Below, piece by piece: positions 25,301 to 31,180 of a stretch of DNA of 64,000 nt (position 1 is its first letter; each line of letters starts with the position of its first letter). Below the pieces are notes generated by a model, which saw nothing but the letters and a program-made list of their open reading frames with translations, was not told where the DNA came from and did no database searches. The position numbers were made by a program, and so were the translations under genes. This stretch comes from Nipponacmea schrenckii (Eukaryota; Mollusca; Gastropoda; Lottiidae). The stretch is taken from the NCBI GenBank assembly GCA_030562195.1, contig CM060202.1:31548599-31612598 (forward strand), read 5' to 3'.

Positions 25301-27012
25301 TAACTCCATATAAATGATAAATATTAATTTCCCTATTGTACACTGGTTCTCACACTGTCATCAGGAATATAATTATTTTATTTTATATATAGTATTTGCA
25401 TGTAGAATACTTTTGAAAGGAAACAAAAAAATCAGCAATGAATATCATAATAAAAGAAGAAAAGAAACAACGTAAAATATTTTGTCTGTGTCTGTTGTAA
25501 TTTTGAATATGATTATTTTCTGATTGTTCAAGGGTAACGTATATGGTAAAATTACCCAATACAGTGTGATGTGTGAAGAATTTATTAAAGATATGATACC
25601 AGACTCGAAGATTAATTGTGGTAGTGGGAGACTAGAGGAAGGAGATATGATAGATGTATGTATCAAACTAGAAAATATCTAGGTTAGGGCTAGGGTTTGG
25701 GTTAGGGTTAGGGTTAGGTAGGGTTAGGGTTTGGGTTAGGGTTAGGAAATAACAGTGAATATGGATAAATTATATATTTCTGAGGCAGCCTCAGGTATTT
25801 GTATTATATTCTACCTGAGTGCTGATTTTATTGAGTCGACTTCGAATAGAAGACTTTGTTGGTAATGTTTGTAGCTTTGTACTAATGACTAAGTTTTGAA
25901 AAACCAATACTTAGGGTGGTCTTTGCATAGAATACTTAGGGTGATCTTTGCATAGAATACTTAGGGTGGTCTTTGCATAGAATACTTAGGGTGGTCTTTG
26001 CATAGAATACTTAGGGTGGTCTTTGCATAGAATACTTAGGGTGGTCTTTGCATAGAATACTTAGGATGGTCTTTGCATAGAATACTTAGGATGGTCTTTG
26101 CATAGAATACTTAGGATGGTCTTTGCATAGAATACTTAGGGTGGTCTTTGAATAGAATACTTAGGGTGGTCTTTGCATAGAATACTTAGGGTGGTCTTTG
26201 CATAGAATACTTAGGATGGTCTTTGAATAGAATACTTAGGGTGGTCTTTGAATAGAATACTTAGGGTGGTCTTTGAATAGAATACTTAATACAAATTTTT
26301 GAAATGTCTTTCAATATTAGATTAAATATATTATTATCTATTATACTATCTAATGTTAACAATTTATATTCATTTCAGTTTTTTGCCCAATTTGCCACTG
26401 CCTCCCAGTCAGGGGGTTCTAGAGGCGTTGATGGAGATAAATCAGCCAATGGCTATACAGCGTCTGTATTATATCGAGGGTATATTGATGATCCGTCAAA
26501 CACCGACAACGCCTGGAGAGAATCTATTGTCTGGAACTTTCACTACAGTAAATCAGACGTTTTTGATGAAAAGATTGCTGATGTAAGATTTTTAGTTTTT
26601 AGGGGTGGAGTGAGGGTGGGTGAAAGTTCCTCTGAGGTAGGGATTGGTGATAGATATACAGACTGACAAGAGGAAACACTGGCCAAGCGTTAGGAATTCC
26701 TCTTGTCTTATGGTGCTTCAAATCGATTCCAGTCCGAATTCCAGAGATAAAAAAACAAGATGATGCCCAAATTTCTTGGAAGATAATTATTAAATTATTA
26801 TTTATGAAATATTAAAAATTTAAAATGATCTTCTATGTAGTCCTATTTGATTAAATTTTGTTGAATGTTGAAATCTAGAATTGAAATATTGTTGTTGTTA
26901 TAATTTTCAGAAAGAGAGTGTGTGGAAGGAAGTATCGTCATATACTCATCTCTATGGTAACCAAGACAGTATCGTCAAAGAGGCAGCCAAACTCCACGAT
27001 GCCTATTTTTAG
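1053..27012 (+). CDS. TRPM2-like: TRPM2-like cation channel with NUDT9-H domain, 3' part of gene (18 exons)
   Basis: The span contains 18 exons encoding about 900 residues. In order they give the TRPM pre-membrane region, S1-S6, the TRP helix, a basic linker, a coiled coil and a C-terminal domain matching NUDT9-H of TRPM2. The strongest family matches are the pre-S1 block in exon 1, LGPMLIAIKRM after S4, the TRP-helix run EIWKYQRYGLIVDFEERL, and DDPSNTDNAW in the penultimate exon. TRPM2 proteins are tetrameric Ca2+-permeable channels gated by ADP-ribose and Ca2+ (family knowledge). Introns start GT and end AG. Phases match at every junction except the one where an exon is missing (22823 to 25533). 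The N-terminal exons lie outside the window. A frame break in exon 3, a degenerate Nudix box and the missing NUDT9-H exon leave open whether the gene is functional, a paralog in decay, or damaged by assembly error in the repeats. Confidence 0.85.
1394..4829 (+). other. Intron 1 of the window
   Basis: A 3.4-kb AT-rich intron with no recognised exon. It holds a 132-bp repeat cluster (2911-3330) and, at about 4085-4345, an unusually GC-rich island with pyrimidine-rich runs that stands out from its surroundings and may be an old insertion. Nothing else could be named. Confidence 0.6.
2911..3335 (+). repeat. 132-bp tandem repeat, about 3 copies
   Basis: GATACACATACAAAATATAG recurs at 2911, 3044, 3175 and, diverged, at 3308. 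Units are 131-133 bp with few differences; the fourth is degenerate. Confidence 0.9.
4830..4903 (+). CDS. TRPM2-like: TRPM2-like exon 2 (acidic linker)
   Basis: Acceptor ATTACAG and donor CGG|GTAAAA bound a 74-nt exon whose two leading bases complete the phase-1 codon of exon 1. It encodes an acidic linker, EGEEDDEEANEDNF, then QTNTMTPKR. Acidic and basic linkers are usual just before S1 in TRPM proteins. No fold is recognisable; the call rests on phase and composition. Confidence 0.65.
4982..5466 (+). repeat. 37-bp minisatellite, about 13 copies
   Basis: The unit starts GTAGGCCTAAGATATACTG and ends ATATAGAA, with nearly identical copies in intron 2. AGGCCT gives a StuI-like palindrome in each unit. 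Confidence 0.95.
5700..5913 (+). CDS. TRPM2-like: TRPM2-like exon 3 (pre-S1), one-base frame break
   Basis: The acceptor is TTTATTTCAG (5699) and the likely donor is TAT|GTAGGT. The first part reads KQKKTDELIIRYRIGRSR in the frame set by exon 2. The second part, GETKLPVYKQIYYLGAPITK, is in another frame. It matches the TRPM motif ending in (N/G)AP(I/V) ahead of S1. The exon is 214 nt, one more than a multiple of three, although both flanking junctions are phase 0. A single extra base near 5740-5757 explains both facts. It could be a real frameshift or a sequencing error. The exact 3' end is less certain than the other exon ends. Confidence 0.65.
6055..7753 (+). repeat. 42-bp minisatellite, about 40 copies, with splice-like signals
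   Basis: The unit runs GGTATCAGGTGTCTAGAAGA then GTAAGTATTTCATAATAAAA. Small variants are TAGTAGA for TAGAAGA, TTTTATAAT for TTTCATAAT, and an extra A. It lies in intron 3. Every unit holds a CAG acceptor-like step and, 12 nt later, a consensus GTAAGT donor. Confidence 0.95.
7824..7967 (+). CDS. TRPM2-like: TRPM2-like exon 4 (S1 and S2)
   Basis: This 144-nt exon lies between TATTTTAG and TGG|GTATGT, phase 0 to 0. It encodes two hydrophobic helices, LFYVLFLALFSVATLM and FMNFAVFLWTLMIWLEI, joined by PTCGD, then TRMTYVKKW. The W..L...LEI.R pattern corresponds to TRPM S2. A second acceptor-like TTTTTAGCTGTT lies 23 bp upstream and looks like a short duplication of this junction; it would put the exon in another frame. 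Confidence 0.8.
8228..8461 (+). CDS. TRPM2-like: TRPM2-like exon 5 (S3 and S4)
   Basis: This exon has 78 codons between ATTTCAG and ATG|GTGAGT, phase 0 to 0. It holds a long S3 helix (FLATIEIGLILVFLLVYLIF) and S4 (FLMSIGLLFFYYRTLAVF), followed by SRTLGPMLIAIKRM. The LGP(M/Y)..(M/A)I.(K/R)M signature joining S4 to S5 is highly conserved in TRPM channels. The R of YYRT aligns with the arginine of TRPM S4. The intron after this exon has no in-frame stop. Confidence 0.9.
8560..8764 (+). repeat. 48-bp repeat, 4 copies, in frame with exon 5
   Basis: The unit GATATTTTTATGAAGTGTAG plus AAGAGTAGGATATAAAACTA plus ATATTTAT repeats four times in intron 5. 48 is a multiple of three and the unit has no stop in the exon-5 frame, so the reading frame runs through the whole intron. 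Confidence 0.9.
8766..8940 (+). CDS. TRPM2-like: TRPM2-like exon 6 (S5, pore helix, selectivity filter)
   Basis: The acceptor is ATTTGTAG and the donor is GATG|GTAAGA; it runs from phase 0 to phase 1. It reads IRKDFLTWFRMFMIVMVSGG (S5), then SLYPNFPITVDALKKAFARA (extracellular turn and pore helix), then FFAMFLTKIDDLD. The last stretch occupies the position of the TRPM selectivity filter, where FG(Q/E) followed by acidic residues is usual. Here the Gly-Gln/Glu pair is replaced by Leu-Thr-Lys. Confidence 0.88.
9346..9399 (+). CDS. TRPM2-like: TRPM2-like exon 7 (outer pore, cysteine loop)
   Basis: This 54-nt exon lies between TGTTGCAG and CTG|GTAAGA, phase 1 to 1. It encodes GDPSCSYLYKNVSDEYCA. 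The two cysteines fit the pair that forms an outer-pore disulfide in TRPM2-type channels (family knowledge). NVS is a potential N-glycosylation site on the extracellular side. Confidence 0.75.
9515..10485 (+). repeat. 86-bp minisatellite, about 11 copies
   Basis: Units begin TGATAAGAGAATACTTATTG and contain AAACAATAGTTGTAATCTAT and CTTCTACTGTGTTATATATA. Spacing is 84-86 bp. The array lies in intron 7, just upstream of the microexon. Confidence 0.93.
10526..10543 (+). CDS. TRPM2-like: TRPM2-like exon 8, 18-nt microexon (outer pore)
   Basis: A pyrimidine-rich tract and CTTTCAG precede 18 nt coding for (A)PTDFT, followed by a perfect GTAAGTG donor. Its two leading and one trailing bases exactly bridge the phase-1 end of exon 7 and the two-base start of exon 9, so skipping it keeps the frame and removes six residues. 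It sits alone in about 3.9 kb of minisatellite. No homology can be claimed for so few residues. Confidence 0.6.
10795..13020 (+). repeat. About 112-bp minisatellite, about 20 copies
   Basis: Units contain CACTATTATAGATATACTAC, TCTCTTTAATTTAAGCAATG and CAGCAATCTTTATCAAGTTA, then TAGTAACTTTAGATAAATAA. Copies vary mainly at ACAGCAATC/ACAGGAATC and AGCAATG/AACAACG. The array fills most of intron 8. Confidence 0.93.
13278..13398 (+). CDS. TRPM2-like: TRPM2-like exon 9 (end of pore loop, S6)
   Basis: The acceptor is TTATCTAG and the donor is TTTAG|GTTGG. The exon reads ADHSRLEECPYSSFGG and then an S6 helix ending LITKLILVTLLFAMF. TRPM S6 normally has the N.LL.NLLIA.F pattern, and the LLFAMF ending matches it. 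The asparagines are replaced here by Lys and Thr, one more sign of divergence in the pore. Confidence 0.85.
13440..13865 (-). repeat. 76-bp minisatellite, reverse orientation, intron 9
   Basis: It contains GGATCCTTTCTACCAGCTGG, TCCTTGGCCAAACCTCTTGG and ATTGATTTTACAAGGATAAC. This is the reverse complement of the arrays at 16160-16905 and 19320-20270. The last units are shortened to about 55 bp. Confidence 0.92.
14069..14291 (+). CDS. TRPM2-like: TRPM2-like exon 10 (TRP helix and post-TRP region)
   Basis: The acceptor is TGTTTCAG and the donor is ACT|GTAAGT. The exon reads ATNAQVSKEALEIWKYQRYG, then LIVDFEERLRLPAPF, a hydrophobic stretch, and a cysteine-rich run SLCCAKCCRRSQDST. The first part is the TRPM TRP helix, with W-K-(F/Y)-Q-R-Y and the following L-P-(A/P)-P-F motif. 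It is the clearest family match in the gene. Confidence 0.92.
14560..14690 (+). repeat. G-rich repeat (about 30 bp, 4 copies)
   Basis: GTAACAGTAAGGTTTATAGG followed by runs of five to nine G repeats four times with small length changes. The guanine runs could form quadruplexes. Confidence 0.75.
14765..14925 (+). other. Two direct copies of a hammerhead-ribozyme-like motif
   Basis: AACTAGCTGTCCTGATGAGG then ATTGTGTATCTGAAACATGTC occurs at about 14768-14806 and again at 14879-14918. The first part contains CUGAUGA and the second GAAA, with a possible four-pair stem II between them and a GUC after. This order is that of a type I hammerhead such as those carried by Penelope-like retroelements. 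Stem III would be only a short palindrome, and the second copy has a poor stem I. Confidence 0.3.
14930..15215 (+). other. T-rich intron 10 segment without features
   Basis: Runs of T and A with no repeat unit or coding similarity. Confidence 0.5.
15216..15425 (+). repeat. 58-bp repeat, about 3.5 copies
   Basis: TCAAACTTCAGTAGAGACAC, then AGACTGAAATAGATCCTTTG and TCTGAAGATCTCTACTTG, repeated in intron 10; the third unit has lost about 15 bp. CAGTAGAGA and TCTCTACT within the unit are partly self-complementary. Confidence 0.88.
15426..16159 (+). other. Intron 10 segment, nothing recognised
   Basis: AT-rich single-copy sequence with no coding similarity or repeats seen. Confidence 0.5.
16160..16910 (+). 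repeat. 76-bp minisatellite, forward orientation, intron 10
   Basis: About ten copies of CCTTGTAAAATCAATACCAA, GAGGTTTGGCCAAGGACCAG, CTGGTAGAAAGGATCCTTGT and GAACCTAAGTTGTTAT. Near-identical units suggest recent expansion or gene conversion with 19320-20270. Confidence 0.95.
17205..17535 (+). repeat. Short tandem repeat with an inverted copy
   Basis: CTTATACATCTTCACAATGT followed by CAAGCTATTACAAACTTCAT repeats about four times. The reverse complement (TAGCTTGACATTGTGAAGAT) follows at about 17475, giving a potential long hairpin. A related stretch lies at 9140-9210. Confidence 0.8.
17536..18423 (+). other. End of intron 10, nothing recognised
   Basis: AT-rich intron sequence. At about 17910-18005 there is an imperfect inverted pair (CCCTCATACC...GTATGAGGGTC). 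No coding similarity. Confidence 0.5.
18424..18563 (+). CDS. TRPM2-like: TRPM2-like exon 11 (basic linker)
   Basis: This exon lies between ACTTTAG and AAAG|GTAGGT, phase 0 to 2. It encodes DGAKKIQIVKIRRGTDFNYW and then KRTLKLFITKENEKKDKEKQ, a highly charged segment between the TRP domain and the coiled coil. The phase agrees on both sides. The sequence is too biased for a domain call. Confidence 0.7.
18720..20275 (+). repeat. Degenerate then regular 76-bp minisatellite, intron 11
   Basis: From 18720 to about 19320 the units are short (roughly 40-60 bp) with CCAGCTGGTAGACAGGA and TCATCCTTGTAAAATTATTA. From about 19320 to 20270 they become the full 76-bp unit of intron 10, with many one- to three-base indels. 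Confidence 0.93.
20283..20419 (+). CDS. TRPM2-like: TRPM2-like exon 12 (coiled coil)
   Basis: The acceptor is ATTTTCAG and the donor is AAAG|GTATTT, phase 2 to 1. It reads VNVLLDDMGKQKQQNKRMND, then RIVTLERGVTSCCLMLEEIK, then HMLKK. The spacing of Leu, Met, Ile and Val fits a heptad coiled coil, the usual TRPM tetramerisation element at this position. Confidence 0.75.
20767..20885 (+). CDS. TRPM2-like: TRPM2-like exon 13 (start of NUDT9-H domain)
   Basis: This exon lies between TTTTTTAAG and GAA|GTAAGT. It reads DSKTTIASLRTLVHFSARQS, then PYPGTRIQRFPVFDKYVSWE. The YPGT.I.RFPV.D..V.WE pattern is the N-terminal signature of the NUDT9 homology domain. The exon ends just before the (V/E)(E/D)(Y/F)..YDP stretch supplied by exon 14. 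Confidence 0.85.
20935..22135 (+). repeat. 38-bp minisatellite, about 31 copies of the exon-14 splice junction
   Basis: The unit is CTATTCCAGGTAGAATATAT followed by AATGTATGATTGTATAAT. The true junction of exon 14 reads CTATTCCAG|GTGGAATATATAACGTATGA. Each unit is therefore a copy of the 3' end of intron 13 plus the first 21-22 bases of the exon, and the last unit runs into the real exon. Confidence 0.97.
22136..22230 (+). CDS. TRPM2-like: TRPM2-like exon 14 (NUDT9-H)
   Basis: The acceptor is CTATTCCAG and the donor is TTAGC|GTAAGT, phase 0 to 2. It encodes VEYITYDPSLYTKPIKDF and ends FVDPDILA. YDPS.YT after the WE of exon 13 is the NUDT9-H continuation. The array at 20935-22135 runs directly into this acceptor and consists of copies of this junction. 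Confidence 0.85.
22231..22619 (+). other. Intron 14, nothing recognised
   Basis: 389 bp, AT-rich, with a long T run at 22559-22572; no repeats or coding similarity. Confidence 0.6.
22620..22823 (+). CDS. TRPM2-like: TRPM2-like exon 15 (NUDT9-H, IDR.SY motif)
   Basis: The acceptor is ATCAAG and the donor is CCAAA|GTTAGT, phase 2 to 2. After a basic run (KKEKEERKKLKP) it reads EFNPWWNSHCSVDVNGEHIE and IDRCSYIHENDQPYRYKI, ending DKSGLP. In NUDT9-H the (V/I)DR.S(Y/F) motif is followed by a GLP/NP step into GRTG. The exon stops exactly there, with two A bases that would make Asn with a following pyrimidine. The exon that should follow was not found. Confidence 0.8.
23205..23725 (+). repeat. 22-bp minisatellite, about 22 copies
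   Basis: The unit is TATAATCTAATTATGACNTG with TC; it alternates GACTTG, GACGTG and GACCTG. The 3' side (23480-24000) is heavily indel-ridden and may reflect poor sequence quality. Confidence 0.92.
23990..25152 (+). repeat. 28-bp minisatellite, about 41 copies
   Basis: The unit TTACCAGGGGTATGATTTTA plus TTAACACG is almost perfect. Variants are ACACGC, ACACAT and CCTG. It occupies the interval where a NUDT9-H exon is expected. Confidence 0.96.
25153..25532 (+). other. Intron 15 end, no exon recognised
   Basis: Read in all forward frames for GRTG, GRG, WGPN or PGG signatures of NUDT9-H; none seen. Confidence 0.5.
25533..25655 (+). CDS. TRPM2-like: TRPM2-like exon 16 (degenerate Nudix box)
   Basis: This exon has 41 codons between GTTCAAG and GAT|GTATGT, phase 0 to 0. 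The start, GNVYGKITQYSVMCEEFIKD, falls on the Nudix signature GX5EX7REUXEEXGU. The first Gly is present. The first Glu is Ile, RE is EE, and the catalytic EE is Lys-Asp. A helical charged stretch (SGRLEEGDMID) follows. The assignment rests on spacing, phase and the strong NUDT9-H exons either side. The flanking exon upstream is missing. Confidence 0.65.
25680..25748 (+). repeat. Interstitial TTAGGG (telomere-type) repeat
   Basis: About ten hexamers, some altered (GCTAGGG, TTTGGG, GTAGGG), just downstream of the exon-16 donor. Confidence 0.9.
25905..26292 (+). repeat. 25-bp minisatellite, about 15 copies
   Basis: The unit AATACTTAGGGTGGTCTTTG plus CATAG has variants GGATGG and GAATAG. It lies in intron 16, about 90 bp upstream of the exon-17 acceptor. 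Confidence 0.95.
26379..26582 (+). CDS. TRPM2-like: TRPM2-like exon 17 (NUDT9-H, DDPSNTDNAW motif)
   Basis: The acceptor is CATTTCAG and the donor is GAT|GTAAGA, phase 0 to 0, 68 codons. It starts FFAQFATASQSGGSRGVDGD and continues with SVLYRGYIDDPSNTDNAW. The Y.GY.DDPRNTDNAW motif is diagnostic of TRPM2/NUDT9 and forms part of the ADP-ribose pocket (family knowledge). Arg is Ser in this copy. Confidence 0.92.
26911..27012 (+). CDS. TRPM2-like: TRPM2-like terminal exon 18
   Basis: The acceptor is AATTTTCAG. The exon reads KESVWKEVSSYTHLYGNQDS and then IVKEAAKLHDAYF before TAG at 27010-27012. The W..V...(L/H)LY.N....(V/L)..AA pattern and the aromatic C-terminus match the end of NUDT9-H. A 3' UTR must follow, but no convincing poly(A) signal lies close to the stop. 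Confidence 0.88.
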   Translation, partial: KESVWKEVSSYTHLYGNQDSIVKEAAKLHDAYF

Positions 27013-27264
27013 ATGTTTCTATTTTAGGTGTTCCTATGTATTTTTCCGTTTGAGATGGCATTCATTTTATATTGACTGTTAACATGTTTGGATATTTTTG
27101 TGAATCAGGGAATTTTCAACCGGTGATGTGAACCAGAACCTTAGTTGAAATAATTTTCTTTTTTTTGACACCTGGCCGCACGTTCTCTTAACAATCTTAG
27201 CGCTAGGATTTCTAACACTGTTTTTAGAATATCGTACAACTAAGGTCGTTTTGAGAATACGGTC

Positions 27265-27680
27265 CGTGATGCCACTTGCTGATTGTGTTCTGTTTTTCTA
27301 ACAAGGTTTATATCCTGGCTCAGTGTTCTGCACACTGGATGTCACTTGATGCCAGTTGTGTGACTGTGTTCTGTTTCTAACAAGGTTTATATCCTGGCTC
27401 AGTGTTCTGCACACTGGATGTCACTTGATGCCAGTTGTGTGATTGTGTTCTGTTTTCCTACAAGGTTTATATCCGGGCTCAATGTTCTGCACAATGGATG
27501 TCACCTGATGCCAGTTGTGTGATTGTGTTCTGTTTTCCTACAAGGTTTATATCCGGGCTCAGTGTTCTGCACACTGGATGTCACTTGATGCCAGTTGTGT
27601 GACTGTGTTCTGTTTTTCTACAAGGTTTATATCCGGGCTCTATGTTCTGCACAATGGATGTCACCTGATTGTGTTCATCA
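27265..27680 (+). repeat. About 77-bp repeat, 5 copies, downstream of the TRPM2-like stop
   Basis: Units contain AAGGTTTATATCCTGGCTCA, GTGTTCTGCACACTGGATGT and CACTTGATGCCAGTTGTGTG. It may lie in the 3' UTR. Confidence 0.9.
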
Positions 27681-27784
27681 ACTGACAGTATTTTATTGTA
27701 CTCGACTCTTGGTTCTCATTCTCATGCCAATTAGTTTCAGTGAAGAAATTCTTAAAATCTGATTAAAGTTTAATAGACTAGTTA

Positions 27785-28785
27785 GAACATTGGTATTTAC
27801 CAGTTGAACATTGGTATTTACCTGTTGAACTTTCTTATTTACCTGTTGAACAATGGTATTTACCCGTTGAACATTGGTATTTACCTGTTGAACATTGGTA
27901 TTTACCCGTTGAACATTGGTATTTACCTGTTGAACATTGGTATTTACCTTTTGAACATTGGTATTTACCTGTTGAACATTGGAAGGCCTATTTACCCGTT
28001 GAACATTGGTATTTACCTGTTCAACGTTGGTATTTACCTGTTGAACATTGGTATTTACCTAGTTGAACATTGGTATTTACCTGTTAACATTGGTATTTAC
28101 CTGTTAACATTGGTATTTACCTTTTGAACATTGGTATTTACCTGTTGAACATTGGTATTTACCTGTTGAACATTGGTATTTACCTGTTGAACATTGGTAT
28201 TTACCTGTTGAACATTGGTATTTACCTGTTGAACATTGGTATTTACCTGTTGAACATTGGTATTTACCTGTTGAACATTGGTATTTACCTATTGAACATT
28301 GGTATTTACCTGTTGAACATTGGTATTTACTGTTGAACATTGGTATTTACCTGTTGAACATTGTATTTACCTGTTGAACATTGGTATTTACCTGTTGAAC
28401 ATGTATTTACCTAGTTGAACATTGGTATTTACCTATTGAACATTGATATTTACTATTAACATTAGTACTGAACATTTTTATTTTACATTTTGAAATTTTT
28501 ATTTACGTATTAACATTGGTATTTACCTGTTCAACATTGGTATTTACCTGTTGAACACTGGTATTTATACAACAATGTTGAAAACATTGGTATTTACTTG
28601 TTCAACATTGGTATTTACTTTTGAACATTGGTATTTACCTGTTCAACATTGGTATTTACCTGTTGAACAATGGTATTTACCTGTTGAACATTGGTATTTA
28701 CCTGTTGAACATTGGTATTTACCCGTTGAACATTGGTATTTACCTGTTCAACATTGGTATTTACTTGTTGAACATTGATACTTAT
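27785..28785 (+). repeat. 21-bp minisatellite, about 45 copies
   Basis: The unit is ATTGGTATTTACCTGTTGAAC, degenerate at 28330-28560. 21 bp is a multiple of three, so it opens long artificial frames on both strands. These have no other coding features. Confidence 0.95.
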
Positions 28786-30344
28786 CTAATCTAACTAATT
28801 AGTACATAAAGCATTGATTTTATTTGTATGCAATTTTTGTGAATTTTTATATTAGGTTACAATTTGTGCCAGAGTGTCAGACCGAGCACAAGCTAGCATT
28901 ATAATGTTTGTTGTTGTCTCAGGTATAATGTAGAACAGACAATGGAAAAACACATTCGATCTATCCTGTTTTCTACCTCGGTCGGTTCTAATGAATTAAT
29001 TTTAACCAATCAGCTTGTCAAGTTGATCCTAATGTAAAATAACTGTGGAGAATATTATTCTGTTTGCCGTATTCTCAGTGAGACATCTTATAATTATTTT
29101 CTATCTATTTCTTTCTCGTCAATTCTATTTTTCTCAAAATATGCATTTATTTTTGTGCATTGCATTTTGTTAAAAAAAATCATAACAAAATTTCGTTTAA
29201 ATTTCTTCAATGTATATATTTTAGCATGTTGTAGAATTTTCTCACTAAATCAAGAATTCTTATTGGTTGATTTTATTACAGTGTTAGTATTAACCAATCA
29301 GATTTCTAGTATTTGATACTGGAATATAGAATTAAAATCGTACGATAAAAACTTTCTGACAATCGTCTAGTAGTAGGTCTAATAGTTAGACTTGTTATTT
29401 TTCTCTGTAAATATTTTATACTTTTTAATTTTTACAGTGTTGTTGTAAAAAGTCTTATGAGATAACGTTTTTTCCTTGTTGACTTTCATTAAGAAGTTTG
29501 ATAATTGATCGGGAAATATATTAGAATCTTTGTCACCTGAACCAGTGCTTTTTATGTCAGTATTTTTAACTTGTGTAAATTTATCATGAGTTATATTTGA
29601 TACATGTGTATAATTTATAAATAATTTTAGTTTTATTCAAACGTTTCGTTGTTTAGGGTATAGATTTGTCTAAATAATTAGATTTCCACTCACTCGATGA
29701 CTTATAAGATGAAATATTTAGATAACATTGATTTGTGGGATTTAATTTTGATGTGACCAACTTATTTCTATAATAAAAAATGAAGATTATTGTATATGTA
29801 TTTGTTATATATTTTAATTTTTATAATTCTACTTTTATTTCTATAAATACCAGGTAATAGAGCTGAAAATAAATTACCTGTATTCCTTTTTATATGGGAA
29901 TTACACGTCACGTTCGTCACGGCCGACTCCTGTTCTATAAAAGTGTAAAATATTAAAAACATATTCGTTAAAATTGTCAGGTTAAAAGAAATTTACTACC
30001 TTTATCACTTTTTATAAAAAATATCAAACACCAGGCTCGGCTTAACTTTTACAAAAACTAATTTTACAATTGTTTGGTTTTGAGACAATTTTTTATCTGA
30101 AATGTTTTTATCTGAATTGTTGTTATTGACAGGTTATCGAGTTAATGAAATTTACATTTTCAGGACAAAAAATGAAGAGTGTGTATTATTTTTGTCCACA
30201 ATATTTGTTATTGACTATTTCTGATATTTAAAGATAATTTCTGTTCCTGTGTATTTTATATTTGTTATAAAATTATGTCATTGAATTGTCAATGTATTAT
30301 ACACACAGAGATATACACTCTTGTGTAACGTTTCGACGTGTTTC
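28786..30344 (+). other. Intergenic or 3' UTR stretch without recognised genes
   Basis: AT-rich single-copy DNA between the TRPM2-like gene and the ankyrin block. AATAAA occurs at about 29772, but too far from the stop (2.7 kb, across two arrays) to assign. The short minus-strand frame at 29768-29962 has no recognisable features. Confidence 0.5.
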
Positions 30345-30439
30345 TCTCCTCCAGTGTCGTATTTATGCAGTGGGCCCTCTGAATGCTCAATATTCAACTC
30401 AGGTCTAAAAAAATCCAAACCACGTCCCCTAGCCTAGAT

Positions 30440-30950
30440 ATGCCCCTGCTCTCGTCAGCCTTAGACATGTTCTAGATATACCCCTGCTCTCGTCTTATAC
30501 ATGTTCTAGATATACCCCTGCTCTCGTCATCCTTAGACATGTTCTAGATATACCCCTGCTCTCGTCATCCTTAAACATGTTCTAGATATACCCCTGCTCT
30601 CGTCATCCTTAGACATGTTCTAGATATACCCCCTGCTCTCGTCATCCTTAAACATGTTCTAGATATACCCCTGCTCTCGTCATCCTTAGACATGTTCTAG
30701 ATATACCCCTGATCTCGTCATCCTTAGACATGTTCTAGATATACCCCTGCTCTCGTCATCCTTAGACATGTTCTAGATATGCCCCTGCTCTCATCATCCT
30801 TAGACATGTTCTAGATATACCCCTGCTCTTGTCATCCTTAGACATGTTCTAGATATACCCCTGCTCTCGCCATTCCTAAACATATTCTAGATATACCCCT
30901 GCTCTCGTCGTCCTTAAACATATTCTAGATATGCCCATTCAACAAGTAAG
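30440..30950 (+). repeat. 38-bp minisatellite (copy A flank), about 13 copies
   Basis: The unit is TCTAGATATACCCCTGCTCT plus CGTCATCCTTAGACATGT. The same array flanks ankyrin copy B at 53585-54150. It sits downstream of the ankyrin gene. Confidence 0.95.
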
Positions 30951-31180
30951 ATTGCCTTGAGCACAAATTACGAAGAAAATCTTGATATACCCCGGTAAAT
31001 AGAACATGTTATAATAACTCTCGAAATTAAACAGTAACATTTTTATCTATTTTCATTTAATCTTACAAAATACAATTTACATTTCTTAGAAAAATTTGAC
31101 CTTTTGAGCTTAGTCACTTTAGATAAAACCTTATTATCTTTACTTTGGACTTACCACACAGAATCGGTTTAATAATGACG

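Noticed and set aside
25680..25748. Chromosome end
   Set aside because: The TTAGGG tract is short, degenerate and lies between two coding exons, so it is interstitial.
27804..28778. Long open frames of repeated NIGIYLL or QCSTGKY units on both strands
   Set aside because: They arise because the 21-bp unit is a multiple of three; there is no splice context or start region, and frames are open on both strands.
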